A stretch of 64,000 nt of DNA from Lachnospira multipara ATCC 19207 (GTDB lineage Bacteria; Bacillota; Clostridia; Lachnospirales; Lachnospiraceae). Of the stretch, positions 9,121 through 18,584 are shown piece by piece. The DNA lies in the NCBI RefSeq assembly GCF_000424105.1, contig NZ_AUJG01000015.1, forward strand, positions 18,691-82,690. The letters are read 5' to 3'. Under the pieces are notes generated by a model that saw only the letters and a program-made list of their open reading frames with translations, made no database searches and had not been told where the DNA came from. Each line of letters opens with the position of its first letter. Position 1 is the stretch's first letter. A program made the translations under genes and the position numbers.

Positions 9121-9283
9121 TTGAACGCAGTGTAAGCAATCCCCCGCTTCAAAAGCGTAAGCTTTAAGCGGGGGTATAAAGCTTACTAGTGTCAGAAGGG
9201 GTTAAAGCCCCTTCTGACAGGTGGCACAAAGTGCCACTGCGTTCATGAGGAAGTAGCAAAGCGGATTCCGAATGTCCGCTTTA
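9121..9283 (+). repeat. 163-bp palindromic interspersed repeat, copy 1 (family A)
   Basis: Near-identical, in opposite orientation, to 24429-24591 and 59386-59548. It begins TTGAACGCAGTG, and CACTGCGTTC recurs at about 9237-9246 as the closing arm; between them lie hairpins CCCCCGCTT/AAGCGGGGG, GTCAGAAGGGG/CCCCTTCTGAC and GTGGCAC-AAA-GTGCCAC. A tail with AGCGGA/TCCGCT completes the element. It ends 8 bp from the stop codon of the CPBP gene. Confidence 0.9.
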
Positions 9284-9291
9284 CAATATAT

Positions 9292-10248
9292 TTAAGCCGC
9301 AACTGCTACAAATACCATGTAAACAAAGCAAACTATCATTCCCAAAACAAGAGGTAAGGTAATTAGTCTTTCTTTCTTCTCGTCCTGAGATACATTTTCA
9401 CAGTTTGAGGCAATCTGCTCTCCTGTCTCTCTCTTAATTCTACTCTTTTCAAGATACTCTATTATAAGTAAAACAAGGCCTAAGAAAAGCATACCAAGAA
9501 CTAATAAAAGAGCTAAACCAAGTAAAGTAACTCCTCCTACACTAGAATCTGTGCTTGTCTGCTGGCTAGCCTCCTGAAGGGCTGATGCATTTGCACTAGA
9601 GAAGTAACTTACTGTTACAGAAAATGTATTAAATGCGAAATGCGCGCACATAGAGGAAAGGATTGAGCCCGTAGCCTCTGTGAGCTTTGCAAATACTACA
9701 CCCATGAAAGTTGCATATACAAACTGGTCGAAATTCATATGGAAAAAGCCGAATAAGATGGCACTTAAAAGCATAGCCTGAAAGTATCTCTTAATCTTTC
9801 TGTAAGTTCCATAATAAAGACCTCTAAATGTAAATTCCTCAACAATAGCCGGCATAACTGCGATTAAAATAATCTGAATTATTAAGGGATATGTTGAAAC
9901 CTCTGAAACTGTCTGCTGTGCAGCATTTTCCACAAATAAACTAGTAATATTTGTAAGGAATAAAGACATAGGAATGATTAGGTAACCAATGATTATTGAA
10001 AGAATAATCTCCTTGATTCCTAGCATTTTAAATCTTAGGTCCTTAATTCCTGTCTTTGTAATTAAGCAAAAGCCAAGAAGCATAATTACAATAACTAATT
10101 CATTTTGTATAAAAAGGACAGCGCTTGTCATTTTCCCAATAACGCCCATGCTAATAAGAGCGCGCTCAATTAATGCGATTGCGACATTCAAGAAAATATA
10201 GCCAAAGATGAAAATCGGAAAGAAAAGATTAACCTTTTTTATTTCCAT
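9292..10248 (-). CDS. CPBP family intramembrane glutamic endopeptidase
   Basis: A 318-residue membrane protease of the CAAX/bacteriocin-processing family. About eight hydrophobic helices are visible; the diagnostic motifs EEFTFRG (EExxxR), FGFFH and HFAFN are in order and intact, so an active enzyme is likely. Family roles include bacteriocin self-immunity and membrane-protein processing; no bacteriocin gene is nearby and the substrate is unknown. Its start overlaps the 3' end of the RidA gene by about 10 bp, indicating an operon ridA-CPBP. Confidence 0.88.
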   Translation of the reverse strand: MEIKKVNLFFPIFIFGYIFLNVAIALIERALISMGVIGKMTSAVLFIQNELVIVIMLLGFCLITKTGIKDLRFKMLGIKEIILSIIIGYLIIPMSLFLTNITSLFVENAAQQTVSEVSTYPLIIQIILIAVMPAIVEEFTFRGLYYGTYRKIKRYFQAMLLSAILFGFFHMNFDQFVYATFMGVVFAKLTEATGSILSSMCAHFAFNTFSVTVSYFSSANASALQEASQQTSTDSSVGGVTLLGLALLLVLGMLFLGLVLLIIEYLEKSRIKRETGEQIASNCENVSQDEKKERLITLPLVLGMIVCFVYMVFVAVAA

Positions 10249-10616
10249 GCAATAGCCTCAACCTCTAGTAAGACATCCTTTGGAAGTCTTGCAACCTCAA
10301 CACAAGAACGTGCTGGGAATGGTTCCTTAAAGTAGTTTTTATATATTTCATTTATCTTTCCAAAATCGTTCATTTCCTTGATAAAGACTGTAGTCTTTAC
10401 AATATTCTCTGCCTTTGAGCCTGAAGCCTCAACTAAGTTAATTAAGTTCTTGAATGCCTGATTAGCCTGAGCTTCTACTCCTCCCTCAACTATCTGACCA
10501 GTTGGTGGATCAACTGGGATTACACCTGAAGTATAAACCATACCGTTTACTTCGATTGCCTGAGAATAAGGTCCGATTGCGCTTGGAGCCTTATCTGTGC
10601 TTATAACTTTCTGCAT
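10239..10616 (-). CDS. ridA: RidA family reactive-intermediate (enamine/imine) deaminase
   Basis: RidA hydrolyses reactive 2-aminoacrylate and related imines formed by PLP enzymes such as threonine/serine dehydratase. The 125-residue product begins MQKVISTDKAPSAIGPYSQA and ends with the family signature region RSCVEVARLPKDVLLEVEA, containing the carboxylate-binding Arg. I set the start at 10616, preceded by AAAAGGAGGC; longer in-frame upstream extensions do not resemble the family. Length is typical. Confidence 0.93.
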   Translation of the reverse strand: MQKVISTDKAPSAIGPYSQAIEVNGMVYTSGVIPVDPPTGQIVEGGVEAQANQAFKNLINLVEASGSKAENIVKTTVFIKEMNDFGKINEIYKNYFKEPFPARSCVEVARLPKDVLLEVEAIAWK

Positions 10617-10708
10617 AATTGCCTCCTTTTGCCCCACGGGGCTCATTTTTCTTGACCCTAGGTTCATGGGTCTGTGCTTATAAAGCATTGTATAAATTTT
10701 ATAACAAT

Positions 10709-10740
10709 TAAGCGGATTGTACAAGTTTACAATCCGCTTA
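10709..10740 (-). terminator. Hairpin terminator after the CvfB-like gene
   Basis: TAAGCGGATTGTA and TTACAATCCGCTTA form a stem of about 13 bp. It lies between the CvfB-like and RidA genes; the T-run is modest on both strands, so polarity is not certain. Confidence 0.6.
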
Positions 10741-10768
10741 TCTTTTATCTTATTAATTTGTTAACGCA

Positions 10769-11596
10769 TTACTTTATTATATCAATTGTAGATTCGTTAA
10801 TCTTAACCTTACCTTCTTTTAAGAGACGGCCAATAGCTCTCTTAAAGGCATTCTTACTCATATTAAAATGTTTCTTAATAATTTCAGGATCTGCCTTATC
10901 TGTAAATGGAATGCTACCGCCAAGCTTCTTCATCTTATTGTAGATAAAAGTTGAATCCTCATCCATCTGGATATAAGCCTTCTGCTTTAAGCTAAGAACA
11001 AGCTTACCATCTTCTCTAACTCTTGTAACACGACCAAATACTTCATCCCCTACATGAATCTCTTCAAAGACTTCATTCATAGGAATAAAGGCCTGATACT
11101 TATTATCTACAGCCACATAAACTCTGTAATCTGGTGCAATACCTACTACAGTTCCTGAAACTGCTGAATCCTTAACGTAATTGCTATCTGTTGTTAAGTA
11201 CTTATTAACCTTCATAGAAGCAGCAAGTCTGTTACTCCTATCTATATATAAGCTAACTAAATATTCCTTGCCCTTCTCTGCCTTAACGGGCTGCTCCTTA
11301 AAAGGCATAAGTAAATCCTTCTCAAGACCCCAATCAAGGAAAGCACCAATGTTACTTACCTCTGATACCTTAAGTCTTGCAAGCTCACCAAGCTTAATCT
11401 TTGGTGTTCTTGTTGTAGCAATTAATCTATCTGAAGAATCTAGATAAACGAAAACTGTTAATGCATCGCCTTCCTCTAAATCTTCTGGCACTTCCTTCTT
11501 TGGAAGTAATACTTTCTCATCCTTAGTGCCTAAATAGACACCGAAATCCGTCCTATTCACAACATTAAGACACTGTACCTTACCTAACTCAATCAT
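10769..11596 (-). CDS. S1-like RNA-binding protein, CvfB/YitL family
   Basis: A 275-residue protein with several S1-type beta-barrel modules (about residues 1-60, 65-130, 140-215) and a C-terminal winged-helix segment (about 220-275, IIKKHFNMSKNAFKRAIG). This is the architecture of CvfB from Staphylococcus aureus and B. subtilis YitL, RNA-binding proteins that affect gene expression and virulence. The start at 11596 (MIELGKVQCL) has AAAGGAGGT upstream; the in-frame ATG 42 bp further upstream has no such site. It appears monocistronic. Confidence 0.85.
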   Translation of the reverse strand: MIELGKVQCLNVVNRTDFGVYLGTKDEKVLLPKKEVPEDLEEGDALTVFVYLDSSDRLIATTRTPKIKLGELARLKVSEVSNIGAFLDWGLEKDLLMPFKEQPVKAEKGKEYLVSLYIDRSNRLAASMKVNKYLTTDSNYVKDSAVSGTVVGIAPDYRVYVAVDNKYQAFIPMNEVFEEIHVGDEVFGRVTRVREDGKLVLSLKQKAYIQMDEDSTFIYNKMKKLGGSIPFTDKADPEIIKKHFNMSKNAFKRAIGRLLKEGKVKINESTIDIIK

Positions 11597-11716
11597 CTTA
11601 ACCTCCTTTGGTTCTGCCTCATGAACCGCCTTACACAAACCCTAAAAGTAGCATAGATTTCTTATAGGGCATTAATCATAGTTTACCTGGCTTTAGTTAA
11701 AAAAAGCCATAAAAAA

Positions 11717-11738
11717 ACCTCCGCAAAGCTGCGGAGGT
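11717..11738 (-). terminator. Terminator of tRNA-Gln
   Basis: ACCTCCGC-AAAGCT-GCGGAGGT hairpin; on the minus strand it is followed by TTTTTTT. Confidence 0.9.
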
Positions 11739-11744
11739 TCTAGC

Positions 11745-11816
11745 TGGGCTTGAGGGATTCGAACCCCCGAAATGCTGGAATCAGAATCCAGTGCCTTACC
11801 ACTTGGCGAAAGCCCA
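11745..11816 (-). tRNA. tRNA-Gln (CTG anticodon)
   Basis: 72 nt on the minus strand: acceptor TGGGCTT pairs with AAGCCCA, the anticodon arm is CTGGA-TTCTGAT-TCCAG giving anticodon CTG, and the T-arm is GGGGG-TTCGAAT-CCCTC. CCA is not encoded. A terminator follows immediately. Confidence 0.95.
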
Positions 11817-11921
11817 TTATCGTTAGCGACGAAAAGAATTATATCACGCTAACAATATTAATGCAAGTACTTTTTTCATTTATTTTTTGATTTTTTCAAA
11901 AATACTTGTTATTTGACAAAA

Positions 11922-12461
11922 TTAGCACAACTGCTTGGCTGTATTCTTAATTGTTAAGCAAGAATACATAGCAACAATAACAATTAAAGCCTCTGTTACA
12001 GTAGACTGTAATGAAATTGTAGACATGAAGATAAAGTAGTGTGCAAATACAAGTGCTGCTACTACAAACCAGATTACCTGATAATTTCTTGTAGCAGCCT
12101 GTCTACCCTGTACCTTAGCTTCCATCATAAGTGCCTCTATAAAATAATAAGTGTAATAAATAGCAAATATTACAGAAATACCAATTGCAATTGAATGCAT
12201 TGTATCCTCAATTGTAGAATCCCAAGCTAAGCAGTTAATTAGCTGTGAGGCAATAGCTCCAACAAATCCTAAAATTGCCACCACAAAAGATTTCTTAGCT
12301 AGTGAATTAAGCTTCTTAAAATCCTTAGAGCCCAATATTATAAGTGCAAAACCTAGGGTATCATTAGTTACATCAATTCTTATATCACCAATAGTAATTA
12401 AGAATCTCACTAAAATTAGGAATACACCTATTAAAATTAAATTCAAACTCTTCTTGTTCAT
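11922..12461 (-). CDS. Hypothetical multi-pass membrane protein
   Basis: A 179-residue hydrophobic protein with about five membrane helices and little loop sequence. I do not recognise a family or any catalytic motif. The start follows GTGGGAA. Neighbours (tRNA-Gln downstream, the DHHW protein gene upstream behind a terminator) give no functional clue. Confidence 0.65.
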   Translation of the reverse strand: MNKKSLNLILIGVFLILVRFLITIGDIRIDVTNDTLGFALIILGSKDFKKLNSLAKKSFVVAILGFVGAIASQLINCLAWDSTIEDTMHSIAIGISVIFAIYYTYYFIEALMMEAKVQGRQAATRNYQVIWFVVAALVFAHYFIFMSTISLQSTVTEALIVIVAMYSCLTIKNTAKQLC

Positions 12462-12648
12462 ATTATTCCCACTTTCCTTTTTAAACGGATTCTACAGGTC
12501 TACTAAAGGATTTAAATCCCACCTAAGATAATCCGTCATGCTACTAGAAAACGTAGCTTTTGCGCCTACATTTTCACAAAGAATATTGTAATAGAATAAG
12601 TAATTACGGTCAATTGCAAATGATAACTATTAATTATTTTTATAAATA

Positions 12649-12682
12649 TTTAATGCCCACCAAAAACTTGATGGGCATTAAA
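12649..12682 (-). terminator. Terminator after the DHHW protein gene
   Basis: TTTAATGCCCA and TGGGCATTAAA form a stem of about 11 bp in the 257-bp gap downstream of the DHHW gene. The rest of this gap (12462-12718) shows no gene. Confidence 0.65.
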
Positions 12683-12718
12683 CGTGGAAAAAATTATGAA
12701 AAAAACATTTGGAAAAAA

Positions 12719-14191
12719 TTATTGGCAAACATTTGCAAGATCATTAATTCTTGCAGATGTTGATGTCGCTGTAACATTGTTAATAAATAGCACTGTACCT
12801 ATGTTGTACTGGTCTACAAGCTCTGATACTGTACCCTGATAATATCTGTAGTCGATTACGTAGACATTCTGGAAATTCTCTGTAAGGTAAGGAACAAGAG
12901 CATTACCAAAGGATTCCTTAATCACAAGGATGGAAGAACCATCATTAATATTAGGATTTGTGATTGTAGAATAAGAATTATCTCCTCCAATAAATGCACT
13001 GTATTTACTTGTGATATTCCAGCCTGTTACGTCTGTTACGATATTGTAGTTAGTAAGCACATTGTCGCTATTAACAAACTGCATCTTATTAGTTGATGGT
13101 GGCACGTAAGCCACGAAGTTGTCTGGCGAACCATAAAGGGATGTGGCCCTTGTCTGAGTATAAAAGCTACCAACAAAATTGCCGCAGTCAAGTCTTGTAA
13201 AGCTATCAAGGCTTGCAGGGCTCTTGCCAATCTGTGTCATGAAAGCACCATAGGCATAGTAAGCACCAAGGCTTGTCCAATGGTGATCCGTTCTAAAGTA
13301 AATGTATTCATTACGGTGTTCTCTAAGTAAATCGTAAATGTAACATTTTCCCACTTTGTTATTCATCTTGCTAAACATGTAGAGAATAGCTTTCTTTTGA
13401 TTACTACTTGAGATGCTGTTTCTTGTGGCATCATCAAGAGTGATATCTATACTTGTAGGCACAATCATGTCGTAAACCTTAGCCTTGCCGTCCAAAGTAT
13501 TAGCCAAGTTATTTACTATGTTTGCATACCTATCTGATTCTGATTGTAAAAATGTATAGTAGTTGTAGGCACTATCTTCAACCACAAAGATTGAACCTAG
13601 AGACTCACCGGCCTTAGCCGCTGTAGTTCCATCAGTGTCCTCAACTTCCATACCAACATCGCTTGCCGATATGCTTGCGCTATCATAAGAATAATCAGAG
13701 ATATAAGTCTGATCTGATAGTATTTCTCTTGCAGTTTCTGTCTCAGAATCCTCTAAATCCTCTACAGCACCTGCATTAATTGTTAAATCATATTCTGTCA
13801 AATCAACATCAGGAATATCATCACCTACTATAACCTCGCCGTGAATGGAATTTGTCTGAATTCCGTACATATTCTCCAATGCCTCACTGCACACAATAAG
13901 ATTATCTCTTCCTGGAAATGTGTCTGAGAACCAAGTGTCGATGGCTGTAAAATATTCGCCACTCCAGAAACTCTCAAAAGTAAATGTCGGAAATTTACTT
14001 AAAGTTCTTCTCTCAGTTATAGACTCTGTCGGTCTTAATGGTATCATTAAAGATACTGCTGCCCCAATGACAATCATGCTTAAAAAGACGACGATTTTCA
14101 CGATTGCGGCTTTCTTAATAACGTACTCTCGGTACTTCGCAGTGGTCTTATCGATCCTGCCCTCCACTTCATTTTTTCCTAACAATTTCAT
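12719..14191 (-). CDS. DHHW family protein (AlgX/AlgJ-like partner of MBOAT acyltransferase)
   Basis: A 490-residue protein with one N-terminal membrane anchor (about residues 28-50) and a large extracellular part. The segment RTDHHWTSLGAYYAY carries the DHHW motif that names this family, related to the SGNH-type AlgJ/AlgX proteins which place acetyl groups on exported polysaccharides. An acidic low-complexity stretch at about 125-190 is probably a flexible insert. It is the downstream partner of the MBOAT gene at 14289, with a 97-bp gap. I infer that the pair O-acetylates a surface polymer; the polymer is not identified in this window. Confidence 0.85.
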   Translation of the reverse strand: MKLLGKNEVEGRIDKTTAKYREYVIKKAAIVKIVVFLSMIVIGAAVSLMIPLRPTESITERRTLSKFPTFTFESFWSGEYFTAIDTWFSDTFPGRDNLIVCSEALENMYGIQTNSIHGEVIVGDDIPDVDLTEYDLTINAGAVEDLEDSETETAREILSDQTYISDYSYDSASISASDVGMEVEDTDGTTAAKAGESLGSIFVVEDSAYNYYTFLQSESDRYANIVNNLANTLDGKAKVYDMIVPTSIDITLDDATRNSISSSNQKKAILYMFSKMNNKVGKCYIYDLLREHRNEYIYFRTDHHWTSLGAYYAYGAFMTQIGKSPASLDSFTRLDCGNFVGSFYTQTRATSLYGSPDNFVAYVPPSTNKMQFVNSDNVLTNYNIVTDVTGWNITSKYSAFIGGDNSYSTITNPNINDGSSILVIKESFGNALVPYLTENFQNVYVIDYRYYQGTVSELVDQYNIGTVLFINNVTATSTSARINDLANVCQ

Positions 14192-14288
14192 TACCTAGCC
14201 CTACTCAAAAATTTATGTCCGATTTATTCAATCCATTTCCCTAAAAAGCCCCAGCTTCTCTCCCTAGATAAGCAAGTCCCCACTTGCC

Positions 14289-15764
14289 TTAGAATCTAAA
14301 GTAAATAAACGGATTGTAACTATTACCAATCAAACATACAGTTGATAAGAATAAAAGAACCACAGGAATAACCACATTTAGCACATTATAGAAATATACA
14401 AATGCGACCTCCTTATTAACTCCAAAACTTCTTATCTTGTTAGCCAACATCTTAACTGCTGGTGTCACTGCAATAATCACTACAATAAAGAAGATGAAGT
14501 TGTTAAGAATGATTGTGTTAGTCTCAAGGTTTGTGAATGCATTTCCATTAAGACCAAACAAGCTCTTAACAAGCTCCTTAATAACTGCGAAATCTTCGAA
14601 TCTAAATAAAATCCATCCAAAGAAAACCACAATTAAAGTATATATTCTACCGATTACTGCTTTTGCTATATTTCCAATTTTATCAAAAAGCTTCAAAAGA
14701 AACAACTTCTCTATACATAAAAATACAAAAAAATACAATCCCCATAGAATAAAGTTAAATGAAGCTCCATGCCAAAGACCTGTAAGGGCCCAAACTACGA
14801 ACATATTAAAGATCTGTCTCTTGATTCCACGTCTGTTTCCTCCAAGTGGAATGTAGAGATAATCTCTAAAGAAAGTACTTAAGGAAATGTGCCATCTTCT
14901 CCAAAATTCAGTAACTGACTTAGAGATGTATGGATAATTAAAGTTTTCCTTGTACTGGAAACCTGTCATTTTACCAAGACCAATGGCCATATCTGAATAA
15001 GCCGAGAAATCAAGGTAAATATAAATCATATATAAGATACAAGTAATCCAAGCACCAAGCACTGTGACCTGACTTGCAAGGCTAGCTGTCGCCTCATCTG
15101 GCAAGATGTCCTTTATAATGCTGGCGCAAGTATTAGCTAAAATAGTCTTCTTTGCAAGGCCTACGCAGAAACGAGAAATACCATCATTCATACTTGTGAT
15201 GTTAGTCTTTCTCTCCTTTAAATCATCTGCAATATCCTTATATCTAACGATTGGACCTGCAATACACTGATGGAAAAGAGATGCGTAAAGTAAAACTCTT
15301 CCATAATTATGCTCTGCCTCAATCTCACCCCTGTAAACATCTACAACATAAGATACTAACTGGAAGGTGTAAAATGAAATACCTACCGGTAAAATTATTT
15401 CAGGAATGACCTTTGGCAAACCTGTAAAGTAATTAAAAATCTCACAAAGGAATCCAGTGTATTTAAATACACCAAGAATTAATAGGTTTGCTGCAACTGT
15501 AAATCCAAGGGCGAGATTTCTATTCCTAAGATGCTTAGGATTCTCCTCATCCTTTGTAAATTTATCAATTGCAACAGCTCCTATGTAACTTACGAATGCT
15601 GAGACCATCATAATCAGCAAATATGCTGGTGATGACCACGCATAGAAAATCAATGAAAAGAATAAAATACATATGTTCTTCTTCTTAATGTCTGAAATAA
15701 CCGCATAACATAATAAATTAATTGGCAAAAAAATGTACACAAATAAAAGGCTTGAAAAAACCAT
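14289..15764 (-). CDS. MBOAT family O-acyltransferase (AlgI-like)
   Basis: A 491-residue polytopic enzyme that moves acyl groups across the membrane for transfer to exported polymers. It has ten or more helices and the signature regions FWRRWHISLSTFFRDYLY and GLWHGASFNFILWG; the WHG histidine is the presumed catalytic residue. The start follows AGGGGA. Downstream partner: the DHHW protein at 12719. It is distinct from the second MBOAT at 46975, which belongs to a Dlt-like operon, so the strain seems to carry two acyl-transfer systems. Confidence 0.93.
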   Translation of the reverse strand: MVFSSLLFVYIFLPINLLCYAVISDIKKKNICILFFSLIFYAWSSPAYLLIMMVSAFVSYIGAVAIDKFTKDEENPKHLRNRNLALGFTVAANLLILGVFKYTGFLCEIFNYFTGLPKVIPEIILPVGISFYTFQLVSYVVDVYRGEIEAEHNYGRVLLYASLFHQCIAGPIVRYKDIADDLKERKTNITSMNDGISRFCVGLAKKTILANTCASIIKDILPDEATASLASQVTVLGAWITCILYMIYIYLDFSAYSDMAIGLGKMTGFQYKENFNYPYISKSVTEFWRRWHISLSTFFRDYLYIPLGGNRRGIKRQIFNMFVVWALTGLWHGASFNFILWGLYFFVFLCIEKLFLLKLFDKIGNIAKAVIGRIYTLIVVFFGWILFRFEDFAVIKELVKSLFGLNGNAFTNLETNTIILNNFIFFIVVIIAVTPAVKMLANKIRSFGVNKEVAFVYFYNVLNVVIPVVLLFLSTVCLIGNSYNPFIYFRF

Positions 15765-15829
15765 AATCCCCTATAACTCCCTCTCTACTCTTATCTAGTT
15801 TTCTCTTACTTTCTGATCGACCGTCTTAA

Positions 15830-16495
15830 TTAGTTCTCATCATCTAGCTGACTGTCTTCTTCCTCACCTTCATCACTTTCCTCTTTAGGGGGTTCCTCTA
15901 AAGCCTTAAAGATTCTTGCAAAGATATACGAATCCGCATATAGAATAATTGGTATAGTCAAAATCATTACAATAAAATATAAATATGTGAAATATAATAA
16001 CGCAACAGTGATAAATAGCATAACAATTGTCTGTGGCAAATGATGTACGCAAATTATCAATGCATTCTTTATAGTTCCCATTATAGTATTATTGTATCTT
16101 GAAAGCAATGCAAAAGAATACAAAATCACAGCAACATATATTAAAGCTATACCTATGACTAAGTAAATAAATCCAATTGCAACTGTTCCGCCGCCGTTAT
16201 TGCCCCAGCTCTCAGCAGCCTTAAAATCAGCAAATAAAATAAGTCCGATTATTACAAAAATAAATTCAAGACCAATTCCCTGTATAATATTCTGCTTAAA
16301 AGACTTAAAAAAGTCCTTATAAACATAACTTTCCTCATCTAGCACTAACTTTCTTCCTGCATAGAAAGCCGCTGTAAGTGACGCTCCAACTGTCACAACA
16401 GGGATGCAACAAAGAACTGTTAATGCAGCCAAAATAATAAAATCACCCATCTTAACAAGGGCTCTAAAAATTCGACCATCTATAAACGAATTCAT
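15830..16495 (-). CDS. YesL/DUF624 family membrane protein
   Basis: A 221-residue protein with about five helices. The N-terminal pattern (DGRIFRALVKMGDFIILAAL, then CCIPVVTVGAS and AFYAGRKLV) is characteristic of the DUF624/YesL family, whose members often sit beside carbohydrate ABC transporters; none is adjacent here and the function is unknown. The C-terminus is a Glu/Asp-rich tail. I set the start at 16495 because TTTGGAGGAAG lies just upstream; the in-frame ATG at 16507 is part of that ribosome binding site. Confidence 0.82.
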   Translation of the reverse strand: MNSFIDGRIFRALVKMGDFIILAALTVLCCIPVVTVGASLTAAFYAGRKLVLDEESYVYKDFFKSFKQNIIQGIGLEFIFVIIGLILFADFKAAESWGNNGGGTVAIGFIYLVIGIALIYVAVILYSFALLSRYNNTIMGTIKNALIICVHHLPQTIVMLFITVALLYFTYLYFIVMILTIPIILYADSYIFARIFKALEEPPKEESDEGEEEDSQLDDEN

Positions 16496-16717
16496 AACTT
16501 CCTCCAAATGTAAAACTCCTAAGCCTTTGGCTTAAATACTTCTCCTAAGCCAGCACACAGCTTAACAGTTATGATTATACTTAATGTAATATTTAAATGC
16601 AAAGAATTTTTAGTGTAGTTTCTAAAATGTTTATAAAAGCAGTTTTTAATTAGAAATAATTATGCTAAACTTCAAAAGTAAATCAAAAAATACATTTTCA
16701 AAAAAGAGGAAGATTAT

Positions 16718-17410
16718 ATGGCAAAAGGAAATGGAGTGCGCGATGAAGTTAAAGAGCAACGCGCAAAGTTTAAAAGTTTATCTTTTACAAAGAAGATAGG
16801 TTATATCTGGGAATACTATAGATTACCTATTTTCGCGGTAATATGTACAATCCTTGTGGTAGCATCATTTGTATTTGCATACATAAGAAACAATTACGAT
16901 ACAGTCTGTACTATCGTTTCCTGCGATGGTTATATCACAGGCCACCGTACTGACGAAGACGCCCTAACAACAGGTTTTACTAACTATCTTGGAATTGATG
17001 GCAAGAAGACTCAGATTGACATCGACTATTCCTACAACATGCAGGGCGACGACCTAGACGGCGCAGTTACAGTAAGTATCAACAAGATTTATATACTAGC
17101 TAACACCGGCGACATGGACGGCTTCATGGCGAATTACGAGAATATTCTCTACTTCTGCACCGATGCCGACACATTTTTCCTAGATCTAAGGGAAGTCCTT
17201 ACAGATGAAGAACTTGACTACCTTTCAGACTACATCATCTACTATACTGATGCTAATGGTGAAAATGTTCCCGTAGCCGTGGACATTAGCGAAGCACCTG
17301 AAATAACAGCTACTGACCTATCAGTAGAGCACCCATGTTACGGCATTGTAAACACATCGCCTAACTATGAGAACGCAGCAGATTTTATTAGATTTGTATT
17401 TGATATGTAA
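16718..17410 (+). CDS. Hypothetical protein with one membrane anchor
   Basis: A 230-residue protein: charged cytoplasmic start of about 45 residues, one membrane helix at about 46-68 (LPIFAVICTILVVASF), then an Asp-rich extracytoplasmic part. I do not recognise the family; similar short anchored proteins are common in Lachnospiraceae. AAAGAGGAAG precedes the ATG. It is divergent from the YesL-like gene and closed by its own terminator. Confidence 0.7.
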   Translation: MAKGNGVRDEVKEQRAKFKSLSFTKKIGYIWEYYRLPIFAVICTILVVASFVFAYIRNNYDTVCTIVSCDGYITGHRTDEDALTTGFTNYLGIDGKKTQIDIDYSYNMQGDDLDGAVTVSINKIYILANTGDMDGFMANYENILYFCTDADTFFLDLREVLTDEELDYLSDYIIYYTDANGENVPVAVDISEAPEITATDLSVEHPCYGIVNTSPNYENAADFIRFVFDM

Positions 17411-17458
17411 AAACGGTAAATTTTTTACAAAATTAAATAAGACTTTAAAGCATAAGCA

Positions 17459-17485
17459 AAGCCCTAGACTTCATGTCTGGGGCTT
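17459..17485 (+). terminator. Terminator after the anchored hypothetical protein
   Basis: AAGCCC-T-AGAC, loop TTCAT, GTCT-G-GGGCTT, then TTTTT; a plus-strand terminator about 50 bp behind the stop codon. Confidence 0.85.
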
Positions 17486-17543
17486 TTTAAATCTAAATTT
17501 CTAATCTATCTAACTTTCTAATTAATCTACATTTCTAATCTGT

Positions 17544-18488
17544 CTAAATTTCTAGTCTATAAAGGTTCATATCTCCAATGTCTCTGGCATAAATCCTAAA
17601 GCCTAGCTTTTCCACCAAGGCAATGGATTTAAAGTTGTCTCTGTGGATGCAGGCAAAGAGCTCATCGAGATTAAGCATAGTTCTAGCGTACTCAATAGTT
17701 GCCTCGCAGGCCTCATAAGCATAGCCCTGCTCCTGATAGTCCTTACCAATAAGGTAGCCAATCTCCTGCTTTGTGGTGTTATCTATTTCACGATTCTCAA
17801 TACCCACGCGGCCAATTAGCTCCCCAGTTTCCTTTAGGAAAACCAGCCAAAGTCCGTAGCCAAAGAAGGTGTACATATTCTGGATGTAATTCTTTACAAA
17901 CTCGCACTCCTCCTCGTAAGGATAGAGCTCCTCTACGAAGTCGCATTCGTTTAAAGACTCGTAGAGCTTATAGTATTCTGGCATGTCCTCTAGGCACATC
18001 TCCCTAACAATCAATCTATCTGTAGTAAAGATTTCAAGAGGCTTTCCAATGCTTCTAAAAAATACGCTTTGGATATATTCCTCATTCAAATCGTTAACAT
18101 CAAAAAGCACATATCTAGCAGTTCCGTAATAAGACATTCCAAGGCCGATGTCCGTTTTTTTCAAAACATTCCCCTGCTTAAAGTCTTCTAATTCAAGGTC
18201 TAAATCATGCTTTCTAATAATATCCTCTAAGTCATAATCGCTAATAAAACAAGACTTTTCCACATCTCTGTCCATAATTTTGCCAATTATCCCCGCGAGT
18301 TTGTGATTAGTCACATTTTCACAAAGAAGCTTAGCCCCGCTAATCTTGTAACAAGTCAATTCTTTGTCAGCGTTTATGCAAATGTTAACGTTATTCGCCC
18401 AGTTAGACATTTCCCTAAAGTCTGGTTCAAATTGAATATTAAAATTATCTTCTATATAAATATAGATGTTTTCTAAGTTTTCAATCAT
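17544..18488 (-). CDS. GNAT-family N-acetyltransferase with N-terminal extension
   Basis: 314 residues. The C-terminal half (about 155-314) has the RimJ/RimL-type GNAT fold features: TDRLIVREMCLEDM near its start, the acetyl-CoA loop region IGRVGIENREI and YLIGKDYQEQGYAYEA, and the closing LVEKLGFRIYARD. The N-terminal 150 residues are Asp/Glu-rich and I do not recognise them. Substrate unknown. It is the only gene in its small unit, divergent from the cyclophilin gene. Confidence 0.8.
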   Translation of the reverse strand: MIENLENIYIYIEDNFNIQFEPDFREMSNWANNVNICINADKELTCYKISGAKLLCENVTNHKLAGIIGKIMDRDVEKSCFISDYDLEDIIRKHDLDLELEDFKQGNVLKKTDIGLGMSYYGTARYVLFDVNDLNEEYIQSVFFRSIGKPLEIFTTDRLIVREMCLEDMPEYYKLYESLNECDFVEELYPYEEECEFVKNYIQNMYTFFGYGLWLVFLKETGELIGRVGIENREIDNTTKQEIGYLIGKDYQEQGYAYEACEATIEYARTMLNLDELFACIHRDNFKSIALVEKLGFRIYARDIGDMNLYRLEI

Positions 18489-18584
18489 AATTGACTTTTC
18501 CTATCTTGTTATTTAGAATTAATATGTTTATACATATATTTTATCATTTATTAAACAAATAATAAATACATGGAGGAATATTCG

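Noticed and set aside
9121..9283. Considered a large rho-independent terminator or riboswitch only
   Set aside because: The same 163 bp recur nearly unchanged in several places in both orientations, which is the behaviour of an interspersed repeat.
12560..12763. 67-codon plus-strand frame between the membrane protein and DHHW genes
   Set aside because: No ribosome binding site, AT-driven composition, and it runs through a terminator hairpin into the end of a real gene.
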